Assembly (NCBI GenBank): GCA_004299485.1
Contig: SCQP01000020.1
Coordinates: 62,001-126,000 of the forward strand
DNA from: Acidobacteriota bacterium
Lineage (GTDB): Bacteria > Acidobacteriota > Terriglobia > Terriglobales > SCQP01
Length of the DNA: 64,000 bases
Direction: 5' to 3'
Part shown: positions 53,352-61,179 of the stretch, one piece after another
Layout: each line of letters starts with the position of its first letter
How positions within the stretch are numbered: the stretch's first letter is position 1
Made by a program: the position numbers and the translations under genes
The notes under the pieces: generated by a model
Told to the model about the DNA's origin: nothing
The model's input: only the letters and a program-made list of their open reading frames with translations
Databases searched by the model: none

Positions 53352-54371
53352 ATGTTTCGTGCCCTGAGCTCAATTTTCGCCGCACTGGTCATTTCGAGCT
53401 GTGTTTTCGCGCAAACTCCAGCCTCTTCGGCTGCGCAAAATCCCGGCGCCGCTTGCCGCACCTGCATCGAGGCACACGAGCAATTTCTGGCGAGTGATGC
53501 GCTCGAGGGGCGCGGCAGTGGCACGCGCAACGAGTTACTGGCGGCGACTTACATCGCGAGCGAGCTGCACGTCTACGGCATCGCGCCTGCCGGCGATCGG
53601 GGCGGGTACATCGAGATCGCGCCCGGCTATCCCAAAGACAAGCCCTGGCGGCAGGCCACTCCTGACCTTGGCACAACGGCGAATGTGGTTGGCGTTCTGC
53701 GTGGAACCGACCCGAAAGCCAAGGTACTGCTGCTCACCGCGCACCTGGATCACCTCGGCATCATTCCCAGCCGTCCTTATCAGGGTGATGATCTCTATAA
53801 CGGCGCCGATGACGATGCCAGCGGTTGCACGGCGGTGTTGGATCTGGCGCGCATGCTGGCGCTCGGTCCGCGGCCGCGCCGGACGGTGTACTTTGCCTTC
53901 TTCGGCAGCGAGGAAGATGGCGGCTTCGGCGCCCGCTATTTTGTAGCCCATCCGCCCGTACCACTCCAGCAGATGTTTGCCAATATCGAGTTCGAGATGA
54001 TTGGCTGGCCCGATTCCAAGGTTCCCGCGCATACGCTCTGGCTCACGGGTTGGGACCGGAGCAATCTCGGGCCGCACATGGCCGCCGAAGGCGCCCACCT
54101 CGTGAGCGACCCGCACCCAGCGCAGCGTTTCTTCTGCCGCTCCGACAACATCAATCTTGCCTACGCCGGTGTCGTGGCACAGACCGTATCCAGCTTTGGT
54201 ATGCAACCGATGTATCACCGGCCAGACGACGATGTCGCGCACCTGGACTTTGGTCTCATGACCGCCTCGATCACGTCGATGATCAAGCCAATTCGAAACC
54301 TGCTCAACTCCAGCTTCGTACCCACTTGGAACGCAGGCGGGCAGCCCCGGCGGGGGGAGCGATGTCATTAA
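53352..54371 (+). CDS. secreted M28-family metallopeptidase
   Basis: A 339-residue aminopeptidase-like enzyme with signal peptide (MFRALSSIFAALVISSCVFA) and zinc-site landmarks: LTAHLDHLG (His, with Asp two residues later), GADDDASGCTAVLDLAR (bridging Asp), FGSEEDGGFGARYF (Glu-Glu), a ligand Asp region in the FEMIGWPDS segment and HRPDDDVAHLD (final His). It should release N-terminal residues from peptides in the periplasm or outside. An ATG at 53346 is in frame, but ATG 53352 is better placed relative to the TACACT box and starts the signal peptide cleanly. The protein is much shorter than, and only distantly related to, the M28 enzyme at 27951. Confidence 0.85.
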   Translation: MFRALSSIFAALVISSCVFAQTPASSAAQNPGAACRTCIEAHEQFLASDALEGRGSGTRNELLAATYIASELHVYGIAPAGDRGGYIEIAPGYPKDKPWRQATPDLGTTANVVGVLRGTDPKAKVLLLTAHLDHLGIIPSRPYQGDDLYNGADDDASGCTAVLDLARMLALGPRPRRTVYFAFFGSEEDGGFGARYFVAHPPVPLQQMFANIEFEMIGWPDSKVPAHTLWLTGWDRSNLGPHMAAEGAHLVSDPHPAQRFFCRSDNINLAYAGVVAQTVSSFGMQPMYHRPDDDVAHLDFGLMTASITSMIKPIRNLLNSSFVPTWNAGGQPRRGERCH

Positions 54372-54529
54372 AGCGAAGTCGTCAGTTATTAGTTTTCAGT
54401 TGCCAGTTGGGCGCGCTGCTGGTTGGAGCTGCGGTGGCGCAAGTGCCGAGGTGGCCAATCGCGCTACGGGCAAGGCAGGCGATGCGCGGGGTGGTGGCAG
54501 AACGGAATTGCTGCGGCTGCAACGCCTGA
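54362..54529 (+). CDS. possible small secreted peptide
   Basis: A 55-codon frame overlaps the end of the M28 gene and starts SLKRSRQLLVFSCQLGALL followed by VGAAVAQ, which looks like a signal peptide with cleavage after AQ. The rest (VPRWPIALRARQ...) is featureless, ending CCGCNA. GGGGGAG stands just before the ATG. It may be the start of a decayed secreted protein gene. Nothing supports a function. Confidence 0.25.
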   Translation: MSLKRSRQLLVFSCQLGALLVGAAVAQVPRWPIALRARQAMRGVVAERNCCGCNA

Positions 54530-54670
54530 GGCGCGGGCCGCGGGCCGTGCCGCCTAAGGGCAAGCCGCCAAAACCCGCGCCCGCATCCCTCCCGCGGCTT
54601 TCGCCATCCCCTAGACCCGCAAACGTTTGGTTGCACTGAAAACTGAGAACTGAAAACTGAGAACTTTTTT
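54391..54670. repeat. short tandem and inverted repeats before the permease gene
   Basis: ACTGAAAACTGAGA occurs twice in tandem (54635-54648 and 54649-54662), followed by ACTTTTTT. AGTTTTCAGTT (54391-54401) is the exact complement of 54648-54658. The elements frame about 230 bp with no convincing gene. The T-run suggests a terminator for the upstream M28 unit, though the loop would be very long. Confidence 0.5.
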
Positions 54671-54709
54671 CACGGAACCCGCCAGGGCCTTTCGTGCGTA
54701 TGACCCCAT

Positions 54710-57220
54710 ATGCGCGAGTTGAAACTTGCTGTCCGCCGCCTGGCCCATGAGCGCGCCTTTGCCTTGGTGGCGATCATCACGCTGGCAGTCGGCATCGGCG
54801 CCAATACAGCCATCTTCTCGATTGTGGATGGCGCCCTGCTACGTCCCCTCAATTTTCCGCAGCCGCAACAGCTCGTCTTCCTGGCGCAGTCGATTCCGCA
54901 ATTCACGGGCAAGTACCCCTTCTTCCCGGTGAATGCCCGTGCCTACCATCAGTGGCAGCAGCACTCGCAACTGATCACCAACATTGGCCTCATGCAGCCT
55001 AACAGTTGGGTGCTGACGGCGTACGGATCGCGTCCGCGCCAGGTGTATGGCGCCGACATTTCGGCCACCATGTTTCCAACCCTCGGCGTGACGCCGGAGC
55101 TTGGCCGCAACTTTACCGACGCCGAGGATCAACCCGGCAAGACGCACGAGATCATCCTTTCCGACGCCTTTTGGCGCGGTGAATTCCACACCGACCCCGC
55201 CATCCTCGGCAAAACCGTCGATCTTGACGGCCACCCCAACGTCATTGTGGGCGTCATGCCGGCATCGCTGCATTTTCCTAACGCCACCCAACTCATGCCC
55301 TTGTTTGGCGGGTCGACGGACCACCCGGTGCAGGTCTTCCAGCCCGCGGGCATTAACTTCGCCAAGGCGCAGAATGTGGGCAACTTCAACGAGATCGTTT
55401 TTGCCCGTAAGCGGACGGGTGTGAGCGATGCGCGCCTGCGCGCAGAATTCAACGTGATTGAAGCCAACTTCCTGGCCGCCACGCATGCGCCCGCTCATCT
55501 GACTGTCAATACGGTAGTCATACCGCTGCGCGACCAGATTGTGGGTAGTAGTGGTTTTGGGCTCTGGCTGCTGCTGGCCGCCGTCGGCGCCATTCTGCTG
55601 ATCGTGTGCCTGAACCTGGCCAATCTATTGCTCGTCCGGGTTCACGCGCGCGGGCACGAGCTTGCCATCCGGGTTGCTCTGGGCGCGGGCAAAGCCCGGC
55701 TGGTGCGGGAAACGGTGGTCGAAGGCGTGGTGCTCGCCGGCATCGGCGGGTTGATCGGTATCGTGGCTGCCTGGGCAGCGTTGCGCTGGCTCGTCTCCGC
55801 TGCTCCGGCGGGCATTCCACGGCTCGACGAGATCGGCCTCAATCCTGTCGTCCTCCTCTTCGCCATCGTGCTGGCTTTGCTCTGCGGGGTGGTCTTCAGC
55901 ATCTGGCCTGCGCTGCGCTCCGCCAATGCCGATCCGCAGTCGGCCCTACGTTCCGGAGGCCGCAGCGCCAGCGATTCCGGTAAAGGCATGCGGACGCGTT
56001 CGTGGCTGGTAGGCGCGCAGGCGTTTCTGGCGGCACTGTTGCTCATCGTGGCGGGTCTGCTCGCCGCCAGCTATCTCGATTTGCTCGGCGTCAACAAAGG
56101 CTTTCAGGATCAGCACGTCGTTGAAACCGGCATTGTCTGGCCCGGCAATCATGCCCAGCGCGCGGCCTTCTATCACGGCGTGCTCGCCAAGCTCGCGGCG
56201 CTTCCGGGCGTCCAGACGGTCGGACTGATAGACAACCTGCCCACGCAGGGCACCAACGACACCGATCTGCTTTCGCGTCCAGACGACACCCGCCCGCTGG
56301 TCGACCGCCCCTTGGCCGTGTTTAGCTCCGTCAGCCCGGACTACTTTAAGGCGGTCGGCATTCCCATGTTGCGTGGCCGGACGTTTACCGATGCCGAAGT
56401 CGCCTCGGCACTGCAGGCGGCACTCGCGCCCGCCAACAACAGCAATCAGCCGGTCGATCTCACTAAGGGCTTCGGCCCAGGTCCCAGCATGGCAGCCGTC
56501 GTTTCTGCCACTACCGCTGCCGAGCAGTGGCCCGGCCAGGATCCCATCGGCAAGATCTTCCGCAACGCCGATCCGACCGGCCCTATTTTTCACGTGATTG
56601 GGGTGGTCGGCGACGTCCGCACCATGGGCCTCGAAGCCAAGCCCGGCATGCAAGTCTATTTGCCCTACACCTGGAATGAGCCCGGCGGCGTCGCCATCGC
56701 CCTCAAAACCGACGCGCCACTTGCGGCGCTGGCGCCACGCATCCGCGAGACGGTTTGGAGCGTGCAGCCCGACGCAGCCGTTACGAAGATTGAGACCCTG
56801 GCCAGCCTCGTGAGCTCCTCGGTCAGTCCGCGCCGCTTCCAGATGGCGCTGGTCATCGCCTTCGCGCTCTGTGCGCTCTTCCTCGCTGCCCTCGGCATTT
56901 ACGGCGTGATCGCGTACTCAATTGAGCGCCGCACCGGCGAAATCAGCATCCGCATGACCATGGGCGCGCGCGCCGGGCACCTGGTTCGCATGGTGATGCG
57001 CCAGGGCCTCACACCGGTGATCGCAGGATTGATTCTGGGCATCATTGCCGCACTGGCATCGGGCAAGCTCCTGGCCAGCCTGCTGTTTGGCGTCCACGCC
57101 ACTGATCCGGCAGTCATTCTGATTGTGGCCCCGGTGCTGCTGGGCGTGGGCGCGTTGGCTTGCGCCATCCCCGCCCGCCGCGCCACCCGCATCAATCCAG
57201 TCAATGTGCTGCGGAGCTAA
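54710..57220 (+). CDS. FtsX/MacB-like permease, acidobacterial duplicated type
   Basis: The 836-residue protein has two FtsX-type halves. The first begins with RELKLAVRRLAHERAFALVA and the conserved [20 protein letters not shown], a MacB-like periplasmic domain (about 60-260) and three helices with HELAIRVALGAGKARLVRE. The second repeats the plan, ending with IERRTGEISIRMTMGARAGHLVRMV and RATRINPVNVLRS. This 'duplicated orphan permease' class has no ATPase in cis and is a hallmark of acidobacteria. Role unknown; export or signalling is suggested. A close relative lies at 61180-63624. The end overlaps the convergent helicase gene by 20 bp. Confidence 0.88.
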   Translation: MRELKLAVRRLAHERAFALVAIITLAVGIGANTAIFSIVDGALLRPLNFPQPQQLVFLAQSIPQFTGKYPFFPVNARAYHQWQQHSQLITNIGLMQPNSWVLTAYGSRPRQVYGADISATMFPTLGVTPELGRNFTDAEDQPGKTHEIILSDAFWRGEFHTDPAILGKTVDLDGHPNVIVGVMPASLHFPNATQLMPLFGGSTDHPVQVFQPAGINFAKAQNVGNFNEIVFARKRTGVSDARLRAEFNVIEANFLAATHAPAHLTVNTVVIPLRDQIVGSSGFGLWLLLAAVGAILLIVCLNLANLLLVRVHARGHELAIRVALGAGKARLVRETVVEGVVLAGIGGLIGIVAAWAALRWLVSAAPAGIPRLDEIGLNPVVLLFAIVLALLCGVVFSIWPALRSANADPQSALRSGGRSASDSGKGMRTRSWLVGAQAFLAALLLIVAGLLAASYLDLLGVNKGFQDQHVVETGIVWPGNHAQRAAFYHGVLAKLAALPGVQTVGLIDNLPTQGTNDTDLLSRPDDTRPLVDRPLAVFSSVSPDYFKAVGIPMLRGRTFTDAEVASALQAALAPANNSNQPVDLTKGFGPGPSMAAVVSATTAAEQWPGQDPIGKIFRNADPTGPIFHVIGVVGDVRTMGLEAKPGMQVYLPYTWNEPGGVAIALKTDAPLAALAPRIRETVWSVQPDAAVTKIETLASLVSSSVSPRRFQMALVIAFALCALFLAALGIYGVIAYSIERRTGEISIRMTMGARAGHLVRMVMRQGLTPVIAGLILGIIAALASGKLLASLLFGVHATDPAVILIVAPVLLGVGALACAIPARRATRINPVNVLRS

Positions 57221-59144
57221 CCGCGCCAAAAAACTCGACGACGGCGTCACGTTGCGCGGTGCGCGGAAACGGAGGCAGGCTGGCGAGGAAGGTGCGGCCG
57301 TAGGGCTTGCTGGTGATGCGGCGATCGAGGACGGTGAGCACGCCGCGGTCGCGCGTCGAGCGGATGAGCCGCCCTAAACCCTGCTTCAGCGTCAGCACTG
57401 CCTCCGGAATCTGAAATTCCGTGAATGGGTTGCGGCCCTCGTTCCGCAACAGGGCAATGCGAGCGGCGATAACGGGGTCGCTGGGCGAGGCGAAGGGCAG
57501 CCGGTCGATGATCACCAGACTCAACTGCTCGCCGGGCACATCCACACCCTGCCAAAAGCTGCTCGTCGCTACCAGCACCGCGCCGGGCGTCGCACGGAAG
57601 CGCTCCAGCAAGAGATTCCGCGGCGCCGTGCCCTGGACCAGCAGCGGATATTCCATCCGGCCTGCCAGCAGCTTGGCGAAGGCCTCCATCTGCCGCAGGC
57701 TGGTACACAGTACAAACGCCCGGCCGCGCGAGGCCTCGATCAACTTGATGATTTCCTCACCCGCGGCCGCCGTGAACTCGGGTGCGTTTGGTTCGGGCAG
57801 GTGTTCGGGCAGATAGAGCAGCGCCTGGCGCTCGTAGGCGAACGGTGATGCGACGATGCACTCGTGCGCGTGCTCCAGACCGAGCCGCTGCCGCATGTAG
57901 TCGAAGTTCTCCTCAACCGTCAGCGTGGCTGAGGTGAGAATCACCGTGTCGGTCGCCTCAAACAAAAGCTCGCGGATGCGGTCGGCCACCTGAATCGGCG
58001 AAGCCTGCACGAACACGCCCCGGCCGCGCCGCTCGACCCAGTACACCACGCCTTCTTCTTCAGACTCCATCAGGTAGGCGAGCTTGCTGCGTGCCTCGGC
58101 CAGCCGCCGCAGGCTGACGTGAATCTCTTCTGGCTTGTCGTCGATTGCCTCCAGGCCGCTGGCGATGTAGTCAACGCCGTTCATGAAGCCGTCGTAGAGT
58201 TCCTCGTGATCGATCAGGAACTTCTCGCGCTCCGTCAGCGGCGTGCGGCCTTCTCCTTTGGCAAGCGCAAGAAAAAACTTCTGAGCCGCGATCCGCCAGT
58301 GCTCGATGCGTTGCTGCAGTTCGGGCGACGTGTGGCCGCTGCTGCGCAATGTGATGGCGACGTCGCGCGCCAGCTCTTCGATCTGATGGCTGCTGACCGC
58401 GATACCAAAGTACTGCGAAGCGGCGCTTTCCAGTTCGTGGGCCTCGTCGAAGACAACGGCTTCATAGGGCGGCAGAACGCCGGGCAGGTCCTGGCCCTTG
58501 AGCACGAGGTCGGCAAAGAATAAATGGTGATTCACGACCACCAGGTCGGCCTCGGATGCGCGCTGTCGCAGGCGCGTCAGAAAACAGTTTTCATATAGCG
58601 GACACTTCGAGCCGGTGCAGCTTTCCTTGCGGGCGCTCAGCCGGTTCCAGAGCGGTGAACTTTCCGGCAGGAAATCCAGCTCCGCCTGATCGCCGGTCGG
58701 GCTGGTCTCGGCCCATTGCCGGATGCGCCGGTACTGTTCCAGCTCCTCCAGCGCGAGCAGCGCGGGCTGGACTTCGAGTTCACGAATCTTATGCAGGCAG
58801 GCATAATTCTGCCGCCCCTTGACGGTCACGACGTTGAGCTCGCGCCCCAGAGCTGCCGCCAGCAGCGGCACATCCTTCTGAACGAGCTGCTCCTGCAGAT
58901 TTTTGGTGCCCGTCGAAAGCAACACTCTGCGCCCGCTGAGTAGCACCGGCAACAGATAGGCGAGCGTTTTACCGGTTCCGGTTCCGGCCTCGACCAGCAG
59001 ATGATGCCGCTCGCGCAGCGCCAGCGCGACCTCCTGCGCCATATCGAGCTGGCCCGGCCGCTGTTCATATGCCGGGTGAGCCCTCTGAAGCAAGCCCCCG
59101 CGCCCGAAAAATTCGTAGAGCGGCGACTGTGCGGTTGAGGTCAT
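57201..59144 (-). CDS. ATP-dependent DNA helicase, DinG/XPD-like
   Basis: The 647-residue superfamily-2 helicase has Walker A in EAGTGTGKTLAYLLPVLL, the DEAH box VFDEAHELES, an iron-sulfur-type cysteine set between motifs Ia and II (CLHKIRE, then CTGSKCPLYENC), TSATLTVEENFDYM (motif III), SFWQGVDVPGEQL (motif V) and the final motif QGLGRLIRSTRDRG. This is the DinG/YoaA form, unwinding D-loops, R-loops or stalled forks 5' to 3'. There is no exonuclease domain. TACACT lies 5 bases before the ATG. It is divergent from an ACP-like gene with overlapping -10 boxes. Confidence 0.9.
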   Translation of the reverse strand: MTSTAQSPLYEFFGRGGLLQRAHPAYEQRPGQLDMAQEVALALRERHHLLVEAGTGTGKTLAYLLPVLLSGRRVLLSTGTKNLQEQLVQKDVPLLAAALGRELNVVTVKGRQNYACLHKIRELEVQPALLALEELEQYRRIRQWAETSPTGDQAELDFLPESSPLWNRLSARKESCTGSKCPLYENCFLTRLRQRASEADLVVVNHHLFFADLVLKGQDLPGVLPPYEAVVFDEAHELESAASQYFGIAVSSHQIEELARDVAITLRSSGHTSPELQQRIEHWRIAAQKFFLALAKGEGRTPLTEREKFLIDHEELYDGFMNGVDYIASGLEAIDDKPEEIHVSLRRLAEARSKLAYLMESEEEGVVYWVERRGRGVFVQASPIQVADRIRELLFEATDTVILTSATLTVEENFDYMRQRLGLEHAHECIVASPFAYERQALLYLPEHLPEPNAPEFTAAAGEEIIKLIEASRGRAFVLCTSLRQMEAFAKLLAGRMEYPLLVQGTAPRNLLLERFRATPGAVLVATSSFWQGVDVPGEQLSLVIIDRLPFASPSDPVIAARIALLRNEGRNPFTEFQIPEAVLTLKQGLGRLIRSTRDRGVLTVLDRRITSKPYGRTFLASLPPFPRTAQRDAVVEFFGAVSSAAH

Positions 59145-59149
59145 AAGCC

Positions 59150-59159
59150 AGTGTAAAAT
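59150..59159. promoter_or_regulatory. overlapping divergent -10 boxes (helicase / ACP-like gene)
   Basis: Minus-strand TACACT (59155-59150) lies 5 bases before the helicase ATG; plus-strand TAAAAT (59154-59159) lies 8 bases before the ACP-like ATG. The hexamers share 2 bp, exactly as in the pair at 53335-53344. Only 23 bp separate the two start codons, leaving no room for leaders. Confidence 0.5.
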
Positions 59160-59167
59160 GAACGTTT

Positions 59168-59659
59168 ATGGCCAAGCCACCGTCATCGAAAGCCTCCAAG
59201 CACAACGGCAAGCCTGCCAAAACCGTACGGGCCGGCGAAAACGGCGCCAAAACACCCAAGAGTGCCAAGAACGGGAAGGATGGCGGTGCAAAACCAGCCC
59301 CAAAGTCCACGCCGGCGGTCAAAAACCAACCCGCTCCCCCCGCCAAGGTGGCCAAAGCTTCCAAGCCGGGAGAAAAGAGACCGCGCCAGCAGACCGAGCT
59401 CGAGGGCAAGCTGATACACATGATCGCCGAAGAGATGGCGATTGAAGAGGCGGAACTTACTCCCGACGCTTCTTTCCGTGAGGATCTCAATCTCGATGAA
59501 ATCGATATCGCCGAGTTGCTCATGCAGGCGGAAGCGCAATTTGGCGTGCATCCTTTTAATGAGTCCGACTGGGAAGCATGTGGGACCATCGGCGAGTTTC
59601 TCGTCCTGGTGAGCAAGCGCGTGGAAGCCAAGCGCAGCCGCAAGGGCGGGAGAGCCTGA
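59168..59659 (+). CDS. acyl-carrier-protein-like domain with Lys/Ala-rich tail, no Ppant serine
   Basis: The 163-residue protein has an N-terminal 80-residue low-complexity arm rich in Lys, Ala and Pro (KTPKSAKNGKDGGAKPAPKS type), similar in composition to histone H1 tails. The C-terminal domain (about 80-150) has the four-helix pattern of acyl carrier proteins: IAEEMAIEEAELTPDASF, DLNLDEIDIAELLMQAEAQF and TIGEFLVLVSKRV. In canonical ACPs the second helix begins G-x-D-S-L-D; here the serine position is Glu111 (LDEID), so it cannot carry phosphopantetheine. It heads a three-gene row with a membrane protein and an NHL protein, divergent from the helicase. A scaffold role, perhaps DNA-bound through the basic arm, is speculation. 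Confidence 0.8.
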   Translation: MAKPPSSKASKHNGKPAKTVRAGENGAKTPKSAKNGKDGGAKPAPKSTPAVKNQPAPPAKVAKASKPGEKRPRQQTELEGKLIHMIAEEMAIEEAELTPDASFREDLNLDEIDIAELLMQAEAQFGVHPFNESDWEACGTIGEFLVLVSKRVEAKRSRKGGRA

Positions 59660-60247
59660 TTGGCGCGCAAGAAGCGGGCTGGCCGCGTCGGTAACGGGCT
59701 GATCATTGTTATTGCCCTTGTGATCGTGGCCGCAGTCTTGTTTTTTGCTCTCCACGACGGTTCGTGGAACCACTTCCGCACTGACCTGTTCGGCTCGCAT
59801 CGCAGTACGGCCATCGTCCACCGTCCCTGTGGCGCGCCGCTGCCGAAACTGCTGGGAGGCGCGGTCGCGGCCTCGCGCGCAGCCAAGTTCGCTACGGTAG
59901 AACAGATCGAGCAGCTTACGCCTGGCGCCTCGGTCCCGGTCTACCGCGTGCAGGCCCGATTGCTCGGTGTGAACGAAGACGGCAATGAGATCCGGCTGGA
60001 GCTGGGGTCGCTGGTCAATCCCCGGGTTAGGCTCGATGCCTATGTTCCCGCCAGCGGCTGTGGCGCGACGCAGGAAGACACGGCTCTGTACGAGGAGCTG
60101 CGCGAAGTCATCGGCCTACGCTTCGGCCCGTTGCACACTGCGCTCGCGGCTCCCTCACAGCCCACCCGGGTCATCGCCATCGGCGCGGTGGTAGCTGGAC
60201 CTCATGGCCCTGAACTCCGGCCGCTGCTCGATCTCCACGTCCAATGA
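59660..60247 (+). CDS. single-span membrane protein of unknown function
   Basis: A 195-residue product starting at TTG immediately after the ACP-like stop; GGCGGGAGAG lies upstream. It has a basic start (ARKKRAGR), one membrane helix (LIIVIALVIVAAVLFFAL) and an outside domain of about 160 residues (TPGASVPVYRVQARLLGVNE, EIRLELGSLVNPRVRLDAYV) that looks like a small beta-fold. Two cysteines (CGAPLPK, SGCGATQ) might form a disulfide. I recognise no family. The next gene overlaps its stop by 4 bp. Confidence 0.65.
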   Translation: MARKKRAGRVGNGLIIVIALVIVAAVLFFALHDGSWNHFRTDLFGSHRSTAIVHRPCGAPLPKLLGGAVAASRAAKFATVEQIEQLTPGASVPVYRVQARLLGVNEDGNEIRLELGSLVNPRVRLDAYVPASGCGATQEDTALYEELREVIGLRFGPLHTALAAPSQPTRVIAIGAVVAGPHGPELRPLLDLHVQ

Positions 60248-61107
60248 CGCTACTGCTGCTCGCTTTGTTCGCGGCGTTCTCCGCACCATGTCATCTCTGT
60301 CTCGTCCAACCGGACAACATGGCGTTTGATGCCGCCGGCAACGTCTACCTGCTCGATACGAACCAGGCGTCCCAATCGCGCATCCTGAAACTTTCCCCCG
60401 ATGGAACCGTCCTCGCCGACTGGCGCGGCTTCAAATCAGCCGTCGGGATTGCGCTGGATCCGGAAGGGGACGTCTATGTCACCGATGGCGGGAGGGCACA
60501 AATCCTGGAGCTCTCTCGGCACGGGAAGTTGCTCCGGGCGTTCGGCCATCTTGCCGGAGGGTTCCAGGGGCCAGCTCACCTTGCTGTCGATCGCCACGGC
60601 GACGTCTATCTTTCGGTTGCAGAACGCAACCTGATCGAAAAGTTCTCCCCTGATGGCACGCTGATTGCCTCCTGGCATCGCCACAAGGGATCGGGTCGCG
60701 ATCAGTGGAATCAGCCGCAGACCATTTCTGTCACGCCCGACGGCAGCCTTACCCTCGATGACTGGGGAAACGACCGGGTCGAGACCCTGTCGCTTGCGGG
60801 CAAGACCTTGCTTATTTTTCGCGCCATAGGCAGGCCTGCAAGTAAACTGGGCAACTCGTCTGGAACCTGTGTCGGTCCCAATGGCGTTGTCTATGCCGCC
60901 GATTATGATCACGGCCTGGTGCAGGAGTTCGACGCGCACAGCCGGCGGCTGCGCACGATCGGCAACATCGGCGGCGGGAAACTGTTCCAGACCCTTCCCG
61001 GCCCGTACAGCCTCGCCGTGGACGGCCACAACGACCTCTACTCTGCTGACGGCCACACGGTCGTCAAATATTCGCCTGCGGGCCGCCTGCTGGCGCGCTG
61101 GAACTGA
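60244..61107 (+). CDS. secreted NHL-repeat propeller protein
   Basis: The 287-residue product has a short signal peptide (TLLLLALFAAFSAPCHLC) and about six NHL-type blades: PDNMAFDAAGNVYLLDTN, ALDPEGDVYVTDGG, LAVDRHGDVYLSVA, ISVTPDGSLTLDDWGNDRV, GPNGVVYAADYDHGLV and LAVDGHNDLYSADG. NHL propellers bind proteins, peptides or RNA, and some are lyases; the role here is not known. It overlaps the membrane protein gene by 4 bp (ATGA), so the ACP-like, membrane and NHL proteins form one operon. Confidence 0.82.
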   Translation: MTLLLLALFAAFSAPCHLCLVQPDNMAFDAAGNVYLLDTNQASQSRILKLSPDGTVLADWRGFKSAVGIALDPEGDVYVTDGGRAQILELSRHGKLLRAFGHLAGGFQGPAHLAVDRHGDVYLSVAERNLIEKFSPDGTLIASWHRHKGSGRDQWNQPQTISVTPDGSLTLDDWGNDRVETLSLAGKTLLIFRAIGRPASKLGNSSGTCVGPNGVVYAADYDHGLVQEFDAHSRRLRTIGNIGGGKLFQTLPGPYSLAVDGHNDLYSADGHTVVKYSPAGRLLARWN

Positions 61108-61179
61108 ACTCACGAACAGGAAAAGTTTTCGGTAACCGCCGCACTTTTGCCGGGTTCCTGCGTATTAGAGAACAGGACC

